This document shows positions 32,965 through 42,389 of a stretch of DNA of 64,000 nt, one piece after another. This DNA comes from an uncultured Roseobacter sp. (GTDB lineage: Bacteria; Pseudomonadota; Alphaproteobacteria; Rhodobacterales; Rhodobacteraceae). Position 1 is the first letter of the stretch. Each line of letters begins with the position of its first letter. The notes beneath the pieces were generated by a model. That model saw nothing but the letters and a program-made list of their open reading frames with translations, did not search any database and was not told where the DNA came from. A program made the translations under genes and the position numbers. Location: contig NZ_CANLYL010000006.1 of NCBI RefSeq assembly GCF_947495275.1, forward strand, positions 203,800-267,799, read 5' to 3'.

Positions 32965-35880
32965 TCATTGCGTCAGGGCACGTTCGAGCAAGCGTGCAAT
33001 ATGTATGGGTTTTCGGTCCGTCAGATCTGCCACTTGATGACGGCAAGAGGTGCCATCCGCAACAATTATTGTGTCTTGCGCCGCGTCCTGTATGGCAGGC
33101 ACAAGATCAAGTTCCGCCATTTTGCGCGATATGTCGTGTGTTTCGACGCCATAGCCAAAGGCGCCTGCCATGCCGCAACAGCTCGTCTCGACCACCTCGA
33201 TCGCTGTGTCGGGCAGTCGCGCCAGTGTCTTTTCGATGGAGGACATCACCCCCATCGCCTTTTGGTGGCAATGGCCGTGCAGCAGCACTTTTGGTGCAGG
33301 CGAAGACAGGGGCAGTTTGAAATCCGGGTTGTCGTCCTGATTCGCGATGAACTCCTCCAGCATACGGGCATGCTGGGCCAATACCTCGGTCTCTTTGCCG
33401 GGCAAAAGCGCAGGGATTTCATCGCGTAGGGTCAGCAGGCAGCTGGGCTCAAGACCAATGATCGGAATGCCTTGCTGGGCAAAGGGCAGCAGCGCATCAA
33501 CAAGACGTTGCGCCTCTCGCTTTGCTTCTTCCACCAGACCTGCAGACAGGAAAGTGCGGCCACAACACAAAGGGCGTTCCCCTTTGGAGGCGGTCGCCAC
33601 ATGCACTGGGACATCTGCGGCCTTGAGCACCTTTGCGGCTGCGCGCAGGTTCTCTGGTTCAAAATACCGGTTGAAAGTATCCGCAAAAAGAACCGCTTTC
33701 GGCGTTTGCGGTGCGACGATTTCGCCATCCTTAAAAGGTCGTGCATGCCATCTGGGCAAATCTCGGGTGGCGGTGAAACCCGTCAGTTTTTCAGTCAGCC
33801 GGGCAAGACCGGGCACGCTGTTACGCAGGTTCATCACGAAGGGCAGCCGCGCCGCCCAGCGGGCATAGCGTGGCAGATAGGCGACCAGACGGTCATGCAG
33901 GCTGAGCCCGTGTTTTTTGAGGCGTGCGGATTGGACCTCGATCTTCATCCGGGCCATATCAACGCCTGTTGGACACTCCCGTTTGCATCCCTTGCAGGAC
34001 ACACAAAGCTTCATTGTTTCAGCCATCTGATCCGAGGTCAGCGCATCCGGCCCCAACTGCCCCGAGATCGCGAGACGCAACGTGTTGGCACGCCCCCGTG
34101 TCAGGTCCTTTTCCTTACGGGTCACCCTGAAGGAGGGGCACATCACGCCGCCCTTTAATTTGCGACAGGCCCCGTTGTTGTTGCACATCTCGACGGCGCC
34201 CTGAAATCCGCCGCCGCTGCCGGTCCATTCGGACCAGTCGAGCCCGGTCTGAAACTCTGGCACCTTATAGTCAGGGCTATAGCGAAAGAGCGACCGGTCA
34301 TCCATCTTGGGCGCGTCCACGATCTTGCCGGGATTGAACAGACCATCAGGATCAAACCGCTGCTTGACCTCAGCGAAACCGGCCACCATCCGAGGGCCAA
34401 ACATCTTCTCATGAAACTCCGACCGGACCAGCCCATCGCCGTGCTCGCCCGAGTGCGAGCCCTTGTAGCGCGCAACCAGATCAAAGCACTCTTCGGCGAT
34501 CGCGCGCATCTTCTTGACGTCCTGATCCAGCTTGAGGTTCAAGACCGGACGCACGTGCAGGCACCCAACCGAGGCATGCGCATACCAAGTGCCGCGCGTG
34601 CCGTGTTTCTCAAAAATCTCGGTCAGACCAGCCGTATAATCGGCAAGATCAGGCAATTCGACGGCACAATCCTCGACAAAGGACACCGGTTTGCCATCTG
34701 CTTTCATCGACATCATGATGTTCAGGCCGGAGCTGCGCAGCTCCGCGATCCGCGCCTGCATCTTGGGGTCGGGCACAGCCGTGACACCGCCCCATTTCTT
34801 CCCGCTTTTGCCCCAGGAGAATCCAAGATCGCCCATCATTTCCTCAAGCTCTTTCAGCTTTTGGGGATGCTTGCTAGTGTCTTCTTCAGCGAATTCCACC
34901 AGCAGCAGGGCCTCTGGCTTGCCGGTCACAAATTCTTCGATGGTGTCGCGGAAGATCGGGATGTCACGGGCCAGCGCGATCATCGTGGCGTCCACCAGCT
35001 CAACCCCTTGCGGGTTCAGTGTGACCAGATGCTGTGCCGCATCCATCGCCTGATGGAAGGTGGGGAAGTGGCAAACGCCCAGCACCTTTTCCGACAGGAT
35101 CGGCCAAAGCTTCAACTCAATCGCCGTGGAATAGGCCAGCGTTCCTTCGGAGCCGACCAGCAGATGGGCAAGGTTGTTGGCCGTGTCCTTGGGTACCAGT
35201 GCATCAATGTTGTAGCCGCCCACCCGGCGCATCACGTTGGGGAATCGCGCATCAATCTCGGCGGCCTCGCGCGCGCCCAGTCTCAACAGGTCGTCTTGCA
35301 GTGCGGTGAAATCCGCCGTGCTGCCCGTGCCAACAGGACCAAAGCGGTGCTTGCTGCCATCCGCCAGAAACCCCTCGATGGACAGGACATTGTCACGCAT
35401 CATGCCATAGCGCAGTGATTTGCCACCGCAGGAGTTGTTGCCGGTCATCCCGCCAATGGTCGCGCGGGACGCAGTCGAGACATCCACCGGAAACCACAGG
35501 CCGTGGGGTTTCAACGCGCGGTTCAATTCGTCAAGCACAATACCGGGCCGCACAACGCAGCGCATGCCCTCCACATCCAGTTCGAGAATATCATTGAAAT
35601 ACTGCGTGTTATCGAGAACCAGGGCATTGTTCACCGTCTGGCCGCATTGCGATGTCCCGCCACCACGTGCCAGCAGGGGCACGCCCTGGTCACGCCCGAT
35701 GTCGATGGCTGCACGAATGTCGTCTTCGGATTTCGGGGACAGCACGCCTAGCGGCATCATCTGATAGAGCGAGGCATCCGTCGCATAGCGCCCGCGCGAA
35801 AAGCTGTCGAACAGGACGTCGCCCTCGATGCGGTTTTGCAGGGCGTCGGCGAGGTGCTGCATGGATTTGTCCAATGTCAT
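32965..35880 (-). CDS. FAD-binding and Fe-S-binding oxidoreductase (D-lactate/2-hydroxyacid dehydrogenase-like)
   Basis: A 971-residue fusion enzyme like E. coli YdiJ. The first ~250 residues are a PCMH-type FAD domain (VPLLARGGGTSQCGQTVNN, GGMTGNNSCGGKSLRYGMM), then an FAD-oxidase C-terminal domain to ~530 (HSGEHGDGLVRSEF). A ferredoxin-like part has cysteines in CNNNGACRK and CVSCKGCKRECPTG (residues ~624-638). CCG domains of the GlpC/LldE type follow (CCGRTFLSAG near 770, CCGMAGAFGYG near 898). It should oxidise a D-2-hydroxy acid and pass electrons to the quinone pool at the inner membrane. It is divergent from the aminotransferase/TRAP operon, implying the hydroxy acid comes from that import route. 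Confidence 0.9.
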   Translation of the reverse strand: MTLDKSMQHLADALQNRIEGDVLFDSFSRGRYATDASLYQMMPLGVLSPKSEDDIRAAIDIGRDQGVPLLARGGGTSQCGQTVNNALVLDNTQYFNDILELDVEGMRCVVRPGIVLDELNRALKPHGLWFPVDVSTASRATIGGMTGNNSCGGKSLRYGMMRDNVLSIEGFLADGSKHRFGPVGTGSTADFTALQDDLLRLGAREAAEIDARFPNVMRRVGGYNIDALVPKDTANNLAHLLVGSEGTLAYSTAIELKLWPILSEKVLGVCHFPTFHQAMDAAQHLVTLNPQGVELVDATMIALARDIPIFRDTIEEFVTGKPEALLLVEFAEEDTSKHPQKLKELEEMMGDLGFSWGKSGKKWGGVTAVPDPKMQARIAELRSSGLNIMMSMKADGKPVSFVEDCAVELPDLADYTAGLTEIFEKHGTRGTWYAHASVGCLHVRPVLNLKLDQDVKKMRAIAEECFDLVARYKGSHSGEHGDGLVRSEFHEKMFGPRMVAGFAEVKQRFDPDGLFNPGKIVDAPKMDDRSLFRYSPDYKVPEFQTGLDWSEWTGSGGGFQGAVEMCNNNGACRKLKGGVMCPSFRVTRKEKDLTRGRANTLRLAISGQLGPDALTSDQMAETMKLCVSCKGCKRECPTGVDMARMKIEVQSARLKKHGLSLHDRLVAYLPRYARWAARLPFVMNLRNSVPGLARLTEKLTGFTATRDLPRWHARPFKDGEIVAPQTPKAVLFADTFNRYFEPENLRAAAKVLKAADVPVHVATASKGERPLCCGRTFLSAGLVEEAKREAQRLVDALLPFAQQGIPIIGLEPSCLLTLRDEIPALLPGKETEVLAQHARMLEEFIANQDDNPDFKLPLSSPAPKVLLHGHCHQKAMGVMSSIEKTLARLPDTAIEVVETSCCGMAGAFGYGVETHDISRKMAELDLVPAIQDAAQDTIIVADGTSCRHQVADLTDRKPIHIARLLERALTQ

Positions 35881-36003
35881 GGGTCGTCTTTTCGTTTGAC
35901 TTAATTATGAATTCAAAATTACGCTGGTACAACAAAAATCAAATTTCCTGGACGTGACACTGTGTGATGTCCGTTCAGACACCTGATTGTGAGACATGCC
36001 GTT

Positions 36004-37161
36004 ATGAGAAAAGCTGGCCGCCATTTTCTGCAAATACCCGGGCCAAGCGCTGTGCCGGACCGGATTCTCAGCGCGATTGGCCAACAGACCATCGACCACC
36101 GAGGCCCCGATTTCGCCAAGGTTGGCCTGCGCGCGCTGGAGGGAATGAAGTCGATCTTCAAAACCGAAGAACACGTCTTTATCTACCCTGCCTCCGGCAC
36201 CGGAGCTTGGGAGGCGGCCTTGGTCAACACCTTGTCTCCCGGCGATCGCGTCCTCATGTTCGAGACCGGCCACTTTGCGACCATGTGGAAAAAACTGGCT
36301 GAGAAGCTGAGCCTGAAAGCCGAATTCATCGAAGGCGATTGGCGCGGCGGTGCCGATCCCGATCAGATCGAGGCTTACCTTGCCGAAGACAAGGCACATG
36401 AGATCAAGGCGGTCTGTGTGGTTCACAACGAGACGTCCACCGGTTCGGTGTCGCCGATTGCCGAAGTGCGCAAGGCGATTGACCGGGCGGGGCACCCCGC
36501 CTTGTTCCTGGTCGACACAATCTCTGGTTTGGCGTCATTGGAGTATCGCCATGATGAATGGGGGGTGGACGTTACGGTATCGGGCTCCCAGAAGGGTCTT
36601 ATGTTGCCGCCCGGCCTTTCGTTCAACGCGGCAAGTGCCAAGGCGATGGCGGCCAACACGACAGCAAAACTGCAGCGGTCCTACTGGGACTGGGCCGATA
36701 TGGTCGGGCCGAACAAGACCGGATATTTCCCCTACACGCCGGGCACGAACCTGCTCTATGGGCTCAATGAGGCCATAGATATGTTGCACGAAGAAGGGCT
36801 CGACAATGTCTTTGCCCGTCATGCGCGCCACGGTGCTGCAGCGCGGGCGGCTGTGCGCAAATGGGGGCTCGAGGTGCTGTGTGCCACCCAAGGTCAGGAA
36901 AGCGGCGTGCTGACGGCCGTGAAAGTGCCGGACGGTCACAGCGCGGATGCGTTCCGTGCCACCACGCTGGAGCATTATGACGTCTCGCTGGGCAATGGGC
37001 TGTCCAAGGTGGCGGACAAAGTGTTCCGCATCGGGCACCTGGGCGATTTCAACGATCTGATGCTGATTGCGACCCTTGCGGGGGTCGAGATGGGGCTGAA
37101 ACAGGCCAATGTTCCGCATGAGACAGGCGGTGTGCAGGAGGCGATGGCGCACCTGAACTGA
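36004..37161 (+). CDS. class V aminotransferase (alanine/serine/aspartate-glyoxylate type)
   Basis: A 385-residue PLP enzyme of the AGXT branch. The N-terminal RHFLQIPGPSAVPDRILSAI, the glycine-rich FIYPASGTGAWEAALVNTL, HNETSTGS, and the PLP lysine in VTVSGSQKGLMLPPG match serine-glyoxylate and BhcA-like aminotransferases. I use the ATG at 36004 because it gives the common family N-terminus; a GTG five codons upstream is possible. The beta-hydroxyaspartate-cycle partners (dehydratase, aldolase, iminosuccinate reductase) are not nearby, so glyoxylate or another 2-oxo acid as amino acceptor is a family-level guess. It leads the rightward operon with the TRAP importer. Confidence 0.85.
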   Translation: MRKAGRHFLQIPGPSAVPDRILSAIGQQTIDHRGPDFAKVGLRALEGMKSIFKTEEHVFIYPASGTGAWEAALVNTLSPGDRVLMFETGHFATMWKKLAEKLSLKAEFIEGDWRGGADPDQIEAYLAEDKAHEIKAVCVVHNETSTGSVSPIAEVRKAIDRAGHPALFLVDTISGLASLEYRHDEWGVDVTVSGSQKGLMLPPGLSFNAASAKAMAANTTAKLQRSYWDWADMVGPNKTGYFPYTPGTNLLYGLNEAIDMLHEEGLDNVFARHARHGAAARAAVRKWGLEVLCATQGQESGVLTAVKVPDGHSADAFRATTLEHYDVSLGNGLSKVADKVFRIGHLGDFNDLMLIATLAGVEMGLKQANVPHETGGVQEAMAHLN

Positions 37162-37233
37162 ATGAACTGCCCGCAAGACGGGCCAAGACCAATAAGAACC
37201 AAGAAAACTGAAATTCTCTGGGAGGAGAACATT

Positions 37234-38214
37234 ATGAAAGTAGTCTCAAGAATACTTGCAGCCACCACAGCGATTGGCATGGCGACGGGCGCCTTTGCGG
37301 CGGACGTAACCATGAAATTTGGCCACGTTGGCGCGCCGGGCTCGCTGTTTGAAGCGACGGTCGACAACTTTGCGGCCTGCGTGAACGGCGCGATGGGCGA
37401 CAAGGTCGAGGTGCAGACCTTCGGATCATCGCAATTGGGGAAGGACAAGGAACTTCTGCAAAAGCTCAAGTTGGGTCAGGTCGATTTCTCACTGCCGTCC
37501 TCCGTCATGTCTTCGGTGGATGATGCCTTTGGCATTTTCGAGATGCCCTACATCATCTCGGATCGCGACCATATGCGCCGCGTGCAGGGCGAGATGATGG
37601 ATGTCTTCCAAGGTGCGGCCAACAAGAATGGCTATCACATCGTGGGTCTGGCCGAGAACGGCTTTCGCAACATCACCAACAACACGCGCCCGATCAACGT
37701 TCCTGCGGATCTTGAGGGCATCAAGCTGCGCACGCCAAATGGTGTCTGGCGTCTGAAGATGTTCCAGGAATATGGCGCGAACCCGACACCAATGGCGTTT
37801 TCTGACGTGTTCACCGCCTTGCAAACCGGCGTGATTGACGGGCAGGAAAACCCATACGCTCAAATCGCGTCGGCCAAATTTCAGGAAGTGCAGAAATACC
37901 TGTCGGTGACAGGCCACGTCTACACGCCTGCCTACATTCTGATGTCCAAGAAAAAATACGACAAGCTGGACGCCGAGATGCAGGCCGGTCTGACGGATTG
38001 CGCGAACCAGACACAGGATTTCACCTATGGAAAAGCGGCTGAGTTGGAAGCCAGCCTGCTGAAGGTGATCGAAGATGCGGGCGTTGAGGTGAACACCGCG
38101 GATAAAGCCGCATTCATTGAAGCATCTGCACCGATCTACAAACAGTTCGCGGATGAGGTCGAAGGCGGTCAGGACATGATCGACAAAGTTCTGGGTCTCG
38201 GCAACTCCGGTTGA
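37234..38214 (+). CDS. TRAP transporter solute-binding protein (DctP family)
   Basis: A 326-residue periplasmic receptor. A signal peptide (hydrophobic stretch ending GAFAAD) precedes VTMKFGHVGAPGSLFEATVDNFAACV. GFRNITNNTRPINVPADLEGIKLRTPN (residues ~145-172) contains the Arg that binds the ligand carboxylate, and FTALQTGVIDGQENPYAQI is also diagnostic. The ATG at 37234 follows GGAGGAG by seven bases; the frame runs upstream without support. It delivers an organic acid to the DctQ/DctM permease encoded after a short hairpin-rich gap. Confidence 0.92.
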   Translation: MKVVSRILAATTAIGMATGAFAADVTMKFGHVGAPGSLFEATVDNFAACVNGAMGDKVEVQTFGSSQLGKDKELLQKLKLGQVDFSLPSSVMSSVDDAFGIFEMPYIISDRDHMRRVQGEMMDVFQGAANKNGYHIVGLAENGFRNITNNTRPINVPADLEGIKLRTPNGVWRLKMFQEYGANPTPMAFSDVFTALQTGVIDGQENPYAQIASAKFQEVQKYLSVTGHVYTPAYILMSKKKYDKLDAEMQAGLTDCANQTQDFTYGKAAELEASLLKVIEDAGVEVNTADKAAFIEASAPIYKQFADEVEGGQDMIDKVLGLGNSG

Positions 38215-38226
38215 TCAAAATGAGGT

Positions 38227-38300
38227 GCGGCGGCACCGTTTCGCCGCGCGTCATTCTCGTAAATCCAATACAGTCCTTCCGCCCGTGGTTCGCGGGCGGA
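38227..38300 (+). terminator. two hairpins between dctP-like and dctQ-like genes
   Basis: GCGGCG (38227-38232) pairs with CGCCGC (38242-38247). TCCGCCCG (38278-38285) pairs with CGGGCGGA (38293-38300) around a seven-base loop. There is no T-run. Such structures downstream of binding-protein genes commonly protect the upstream mRNA and lower expression of the permease. Confidence 0.5.
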
Positions 38301-38333
38301 GGCGGCCAATAGAGTTCCAACAGGTCTGCCAGA

Positions 38334-38900
38334 ATGGAAAACGACGCCTACCCGACCTTGTCGCGGATAAATCAAGGATTTAGCAAAATCCTCGAATGGG
38401 TCACGATCAGCCTGATGATCCTGCTCACACTTGTGGTCACCGCAGCAGTTCTCGCACGCCTGATGGGGCAGAGTTTCTCATGGTACGACGAAGTAGCCGC
38501 CATCATGTTGGCATGGATCACCTACTACGGATCGGCGCTTGCGGCCCTGCACCGACGCCACATCGGTTTTGATACGGTTCTTTTGAAACTTCCGCCCAAC
38601 CTGCGGATCGCGGCAGTGCTCTTTGGCGAAGCGATTGTGCTGATCTTCTTCTTCCTGATGGCGCGCGCCGGACTTCAGGTGCTCGAAGTGCTGGCGGGCG
38701 ACACGTTGATCTCGCTCACCTGGGTGCCGATCCAGGTCACCCAGTCCATCATTCCGATTGGGGCCATTCTCTTTATCCTGTGTCAGCTACTCAGCTTGCC
38801 GGGTTACCTCAAGATCACGGCCGCGGGCGTCTCGCTGGAGCATGCGGAGATCGAAGAAGAGGTCGAAACCGAGCTTGAAAAGAACAAGGATCGCGTCTGA
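38334..38900 (+). CDS. TRAP transporter small permease (DctQ type)
   Basis: A 188-residue inner-membrane protein with four predicted helices. It contains the DctQ signature SWYDEVAAIMLAWITYYGSALA around residue 50 and RRHIGFDTVL soon after. The charged C-terminus (EEEVETELEKNKDRV) faces the cytoplasm. It overlaps the large permease start by one base. Confidence 0.9.
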   Translation: MENDAYPTLSRINQGFSKILEWVTISLMILLTLVVTAAVLARLMGQSFSWYDEVAAIMLAWITYYGSALAALHRRHIGFDTVLLKLPPNLRIAAVLFGEAIVLIFFFLMARAGLQVLEVLAGDTLISLTWVPIQVTQSIIPIGAILFILCQLLSLPGYLKITAAGVSLEHAEIEEEVETELEKNKDRV

Positions 38901-40180
38901 TGCTGATGGCCGGTATTTTCATCGCGATGCTAATCATGATCTGCATCAACATCCCGATCGCCGTGGCCTTGGCGATGAGCGGCGTGCTTGGCCTGCTGCT
39001 CACCGAAGGGACCGACAGCCTCGTGACCATCGCGCTGGACATGTACGACGGGTCCACCAAGTTTTCGCTGATCGCGATCCCGATGTTCGTACTGGCCGGG
39101 GCCATCATGAACGCGGGCGGGATTACCGACCGGCTGATCAACTTCGTCGGCGCCATCATTGGCTTCATTCGCGGCGGCCTCGCCATGGTCAACATTGGTG
39201 TGTCGCTGTTCTTTGCCGAAATCTCCGGCTCAGCCGTGGCGGACGTGGCCGCTATGGGCTCCATCCTGATCCCGCAGATGAAAAAGCGCGGCTACAGCAA
39301 GGAATTTTCGGCGGCGGTCACATCGTCGTCCGCTTCGCTTGCCATCATCATTCCGCCCTCGATCCCGATGATCCTCTATGCGGCCTCGGCCAACACCTCG
39401 GTGGAGCAATTGTTCGTGGCGGGCATTGTACCGGGCCTCCTCGGGGCGGGCGGGTTGATGACCGTCGCCTATCTCTTTGCCAAACGCTACAACTTCCCGA
39501 CCGAAGACGCCTTTCGCCTTGCCCGCCTGCGCGAGACCTTTGTGGATGCGCTGCCTGCCTTCACGCTGCCGGTGATCATTCTGGGCGGTATCTTTGGCGG
39601 CTATGTCACGGCAACCGAGGCCGCAGGTCTTGCGGTTCTGGCCTCGCTAGCGGTGTCGGCATGGTACGGCAATCTTGATTTCAGCCATCTGCGCCGCGCG
39701 ATGCTGGATGGGGGCATTCAGACAGCCGTGGTCATGCTGTTGGTTGCCGCCTCCGTACTCATGGGCGGTTTTTTGACCCGCGCACAGATTCCGCAGCAAC
39801 TGGCCGAAGGCATCTTGTCGATCACCAACCAGCAATGGGTGATCCTGCTGATCCTGAATTTCTTTTTTCTGATTGTCGGGTTTTTCCTGCATTCCGCTGC
39901 CGCCATCATCCTGGTGATCCCAATTGTGATCCCGCTGATCACAGCCGCTGGCATTGACCCGGTGCACTTTGGGCTGGTGGTCACGCTGAACCTTGCCATC
40001 GGTCAGCAGACCCCGCCCGTGGCGTCAGTGTTGATCACGGCCTGCTCGGTTGCACGCGCCAATATCTGGGAGGTGTCCAAGGTCAACATCTGGTTCGTGG
40101 GCGTGCTTTTGGCCGTGCTGATGCTCTGCACTTATGCGCCCTCCGTGCCGATGTTCCTCGTGGAGTATTTCTATCGATGA
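38900..40180 (+). CDS. TRAP transporter large permease (DctM type)
   Basis: A 426-residue inner-membrane protein with about 12 helices, the Na+-driven transport subunit. FSLIAIPMFVLAGAIMNAGGITDRLI (residues ~53-78) and SSASLAIIIPPSIPMILYA are diagnostic, and VHFGLVVTLNLAIGQQTPPV near residue 355 is the conserved C-terminal half motif. It overlaps the next gene, a crotonase-fold protein, by four bases, showing import and CoA-linked metabolism are in one transcript. Confidence 0.92.
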   Translation: MLMAGIFIAMLIMICINIPIAVALAMSGVLGLLLTEGTDSLVTIALDMYDGSTKFSLIAIPMFVLAGAIMNAGGITDRLINFVGAIIGFIRGGLAMVNIGVSLFFAEISGSAVADVAAMGSILIPQMKKRGYSKEFSAAVTSSSASLAIIIPPSIPMILYAASANTSVEQLFVAGIVPGLLGAGGLMTVAYLFAKRYNFPTEDAFRLARLRETFVDALPAFTLPVIILGGIFGGYVTATEAAGLAVLASLAVSAWYGNLDFSHLRRAMLDGGIQTAVVMLLVAASVLMGGFLTRAQIPQQLAEGILSITNQQWVILLILNFFFLIVGFFLHSAAAIILVIPIVIPLITAAGIDPVHFGLVVTLNLAIGQQTPPVASVLITACSVARANIWEVSKVNIWFVGVLLAVLMLCTYAPSVPMFLVEYFYR

Positions 40181-40962
40181 CCAACCAGCCTGCAGAAATT
40201 ACCGATGTGCTGCGCGACGGAATCCTGTGGATTACATTCAACAGGCCCGAAGCGCGGAACGCGCTGACCTTTGGTATGTATGACCGGCTTGCCGAAATCT
40301 GCACCCGGATGCCAACGGACGGGTCGGTGCGGGCCGTAGTGATCTCGGGCGCGGGGGGCAAGGCCTTTGCCGCCGGAACGGATATGACCCAGTTCCGTGC
40401 CTTTGAAGCGCCACAGGATGCGTTGGATTATGAGCAGCAGATTGATGCGGTGCTGGACGCGGTTGAGCGCTGCCCGGTGCCCACCATCGCCGCGATCAAC
40501 GGGGCCTGTACAGGGGGCGGTGGTTCCATCGCCGCAGCCTGTGACATCCGGATCGCTTCCGCCAGCCTGAAGTACGGATTTCCCATCGCCCGCACCCTTG
40601 GCAATTGCCTGGCGGCGGGTAATCTTGCGCGATTGTCCGAGCTTATCGGCGCCGGACGGGTGCGTGAGATCATCTTTACCGCGCGTCTGATCGAAGCTGA
40701 TGAAGCACTCGCGACAGGACTGGTGAGTGAAGTTCTACCCGATGAGGACGCCCTGATGGCGCGCGCGGCCGAGCTGGCCGACAAGATCGGGTCAATGGCC
40801 CCGCTGACCCTACGCGCCACGAAAGAAGCCCTGCGCCGCAACCGGTCAGCGTTGCAGGTAGACGATTCCGATCTGATCGTGTCGTGCTACATGAGCAATG
40901 ATTTCCGCATTGGCATGGAGGCGTTCCTAGCTAAGAGAAAACCCGTGTGGACAGGCAAATGA
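40177..40962 (+). CDS. enoyl-CoA hydratase/isomerase-family protein lacking the catalytic glutamates
   Basis: A 261-residue crotonase-fold protein. The oxyanion-hole segments AGGKAFAAGTDMTQF and NGACTGGGGSIAAACDIRIA are conserved, so it should bind an acyl-CoA. However, the two glutamates of canonical hydratases are replaced: Ser117 stands where the GGGCE glutamate lies, and Ile137 where the PE glutamate lies 20 residues later. It is therefore probably not a simple hydratase; it may be an isomerase, a lyase, a dehalogenase or a hydrolase. It overlaps both DctM and the CoA-transferase gene, so it acts on the imported acid after CoA activation. Confidence 0.85.
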   Translation: MTNQPAEITDVLRDGILWITFNRPEARNALTFGMYDRLAEICTRMPTDGSVRAVVISGAGGKAFAAGTDMTQFRAFEAPQDALDYEQQIDAVLDAVERCPVPTIAAINGACTGGGGSIAAACDIRIASASLKYGFPIARTLGNCLAAGNLARLSELIGAGRVREIIFTARLIEADEALATGLVSEVLPDEDALMARAAELADKIGSMAPLTLRATKEALRRNRSALQVDDSDLIVSCYMSNDFRIGMEAFLAKRKPVWTGK

Positions 40963-42164
40963 GCACCAAAACGGGTCCGCTCAGCGGTATGCGCGTCATC
41001 GAACTGGCCCATATCATGGCGGGCCCGGTCTGCGGGCTGATGCTGGCGGACATGGGCGCCGACGTCATCAAGGTCGAAAAGCCCACCGGAGATGACAGTC
41101 GCCGGTTTGTACCGCCGGACATTGGCGGCGAGGCAGCAGCCTATATGATGATGAATCGCAACAAGCGCGGCATATCGCTCAACCTCAAAGATCCCGCTGG
41201 TGTCGCAGTGCTACGCAAACTGCTGGCCGACGCGGATGTGGTGGTCGAGAACTACCGTATGGGCACGATGGAGAAACTGGGTCTGTCTTACGAAGATCTT
41301 GCGGTGGTAAACCCGCGTCTGATCTATTGCGAAATATCCGGATTTGGTCGTACGGGTCCCTACGCAGAGCGCGGCGGATTTGATCTGATCGCGCAGGGCA
41401 TGTCCGGGCTGATGTCGATCACGGGCGAAGGGCCGGGCCGCCCACCGGTTAAAGTCGCCGCACCGATTTCGGACATCAATGCGGGTATTCTGGGCGCAAT
41501 GGGCGTCTCTGCGGCCTATGCGAACATGCTGCAAACGGGCCTCGGTCAAAAGGTGGATACATCCCTCTTTGAAGCGGCCATCGTGCAAACCTATTGGCAA
41601 TCAGCAATTGCCTTTGCGACCGGGGACGCGCCCCAACCGCTCGGCTCTGCTCACCCCCTCAATGCGCCATATCAGGCTTTCCGAACAAGCGATGGCTGGA
41701 TCAATGTTGGCGCCGCGAACCAGAGCAATTGGCTGCGGTTTCTGGATGTCATCGCCGCACCAGAGCTGGATCAGGATCCGCGATTCAATTCAAACGCGGC
41801 GCGTATTCAGAACCTGCCCGCGTTGATCGACATTCTGAGCGGCTATCTTGCGCGCGACACAACCGAGAATTGGTTGGCACGTATGGACGAGGCAAAACTT
41901 CCGGCCGGACCCGTCAACGACATCCTGCAAATGCACGCAGACCCTCAAGCCAATGCGCGCGATATGATCGTTGAGGTTGATCATGCCACAGCGGGCTCGG
42001 TTAAAACCATTGGTCATCCGGTCAAATACAGCCGAACGCCAGCTCAGGTGGATCAGGCATCCCCGGCTCTGGGCCAACACAGCCGCGAAGTGCTGGCCGA
42101 AATCGGGTATGACAGCTCTGACATTGAAGCGTTAGTCCAATCAAAAGCGGTAATTGCGTCATAG
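40959..42164 (+). CDS. CaiB/BaiF-family CoA transferase
   Basis: A 401-residue class III CoA transferase, which moves CoA between carboxylic acids. The N-terminal GMRVIELAHIMAGPVCGLMLADMGADVIKVEKP and NRNKRGISLNLKDPAG are canonical, and the catalytic aspartate lies in ERGGFDLIAQGMSGLM near residue 145. I use the ATG at 40959, which overlaps the previous stop as ATGA. It likely activates the TRAP-imported acid, using an endogenous acyl-CoA as donor, for the adjacent crotonase-fold enzyme. The acid itself is unknown. Confidence 0.9.
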   Translation: MSTKTGPLSGMRVIELAHIMAGPVCGLMLADMGADVIKVEKPTGDDSRRFVPPDIGGEAAAYMMMNRNKRGISLNLKDPAGVAVLRKLLADADVVVENYRMGTMEKLGLSYEDLAVVNPRLIYCEISGFGRTGPYAERGGFDLIAQGMSGLMSITGEGPGRPPVKVAAPISDINAGILGAMGVSAAYANMLQTGLGQKVDTSLFEAAIVQTYWQSAIAFATGDAPQPLGSAHPLNAPYQAFRTSDGWINVGAANQSNWLRFLDVIAAPELDQDPRFNSNAARIQNLPALIDILSGYLARDTTENWLARMDEAKLPAGPVNDILQMHADPQANARDMIVEVDHATAGSVKTIGHPVKYSRTPAQVDQASPALGQHSREVLAEIGYDSSDIEALVQSKAVIAS

Positions 42165-42389
42165 CTTACGAGCGCCCCAAATCACTTTTTACATCAGGTA
42201 CTTTTTTTTGAGAGAAACGGAGCTGCGTGAAAGGAACCATTGAGGAATCTGACACTCAAACACGCCTAGAGCATCATTGACGATTCGCTGGAATGACGCC
42301 AAGCGCGTGGGATTGGCCCATGTCCTGACACCAACACAAGACCAGAACGATCACAATTCGCAAAGGGGAAATGGCGACGAACTTGCGTT
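42165..42389. other. intergenic after CoA transferase
   Basis: About 225 bases between the CoA-transferase stop and the decayed fic remnant. It contains a run of eight T (about 42203-42210) without a strong preceding hairpin. No gene is supported. Confidence 0.4.

Noticed and set aside
31432..33429. Long plus-strand frames (233 and 364 codons) opposite the FAH, GntR and FAD/Fe-S genes
   Set aside because: Antisense shadows of GC-rich genes whose own strand encodes clear family motifs.
34411..35418. 335-codon plus-strand frame
   Set aside because: Shadow of the FAD/Fe-S dehydrogenase, which has complete motifs on the minus strand.
36004..37161. Beta-hydroxyaspartate cycle (BhcA) assignment for the class V aminotransferase
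   Set aside because: The other cycle genes (dehydratase, aldolase, iminosuccinate reductase, IclR regulator) are not present nearby.
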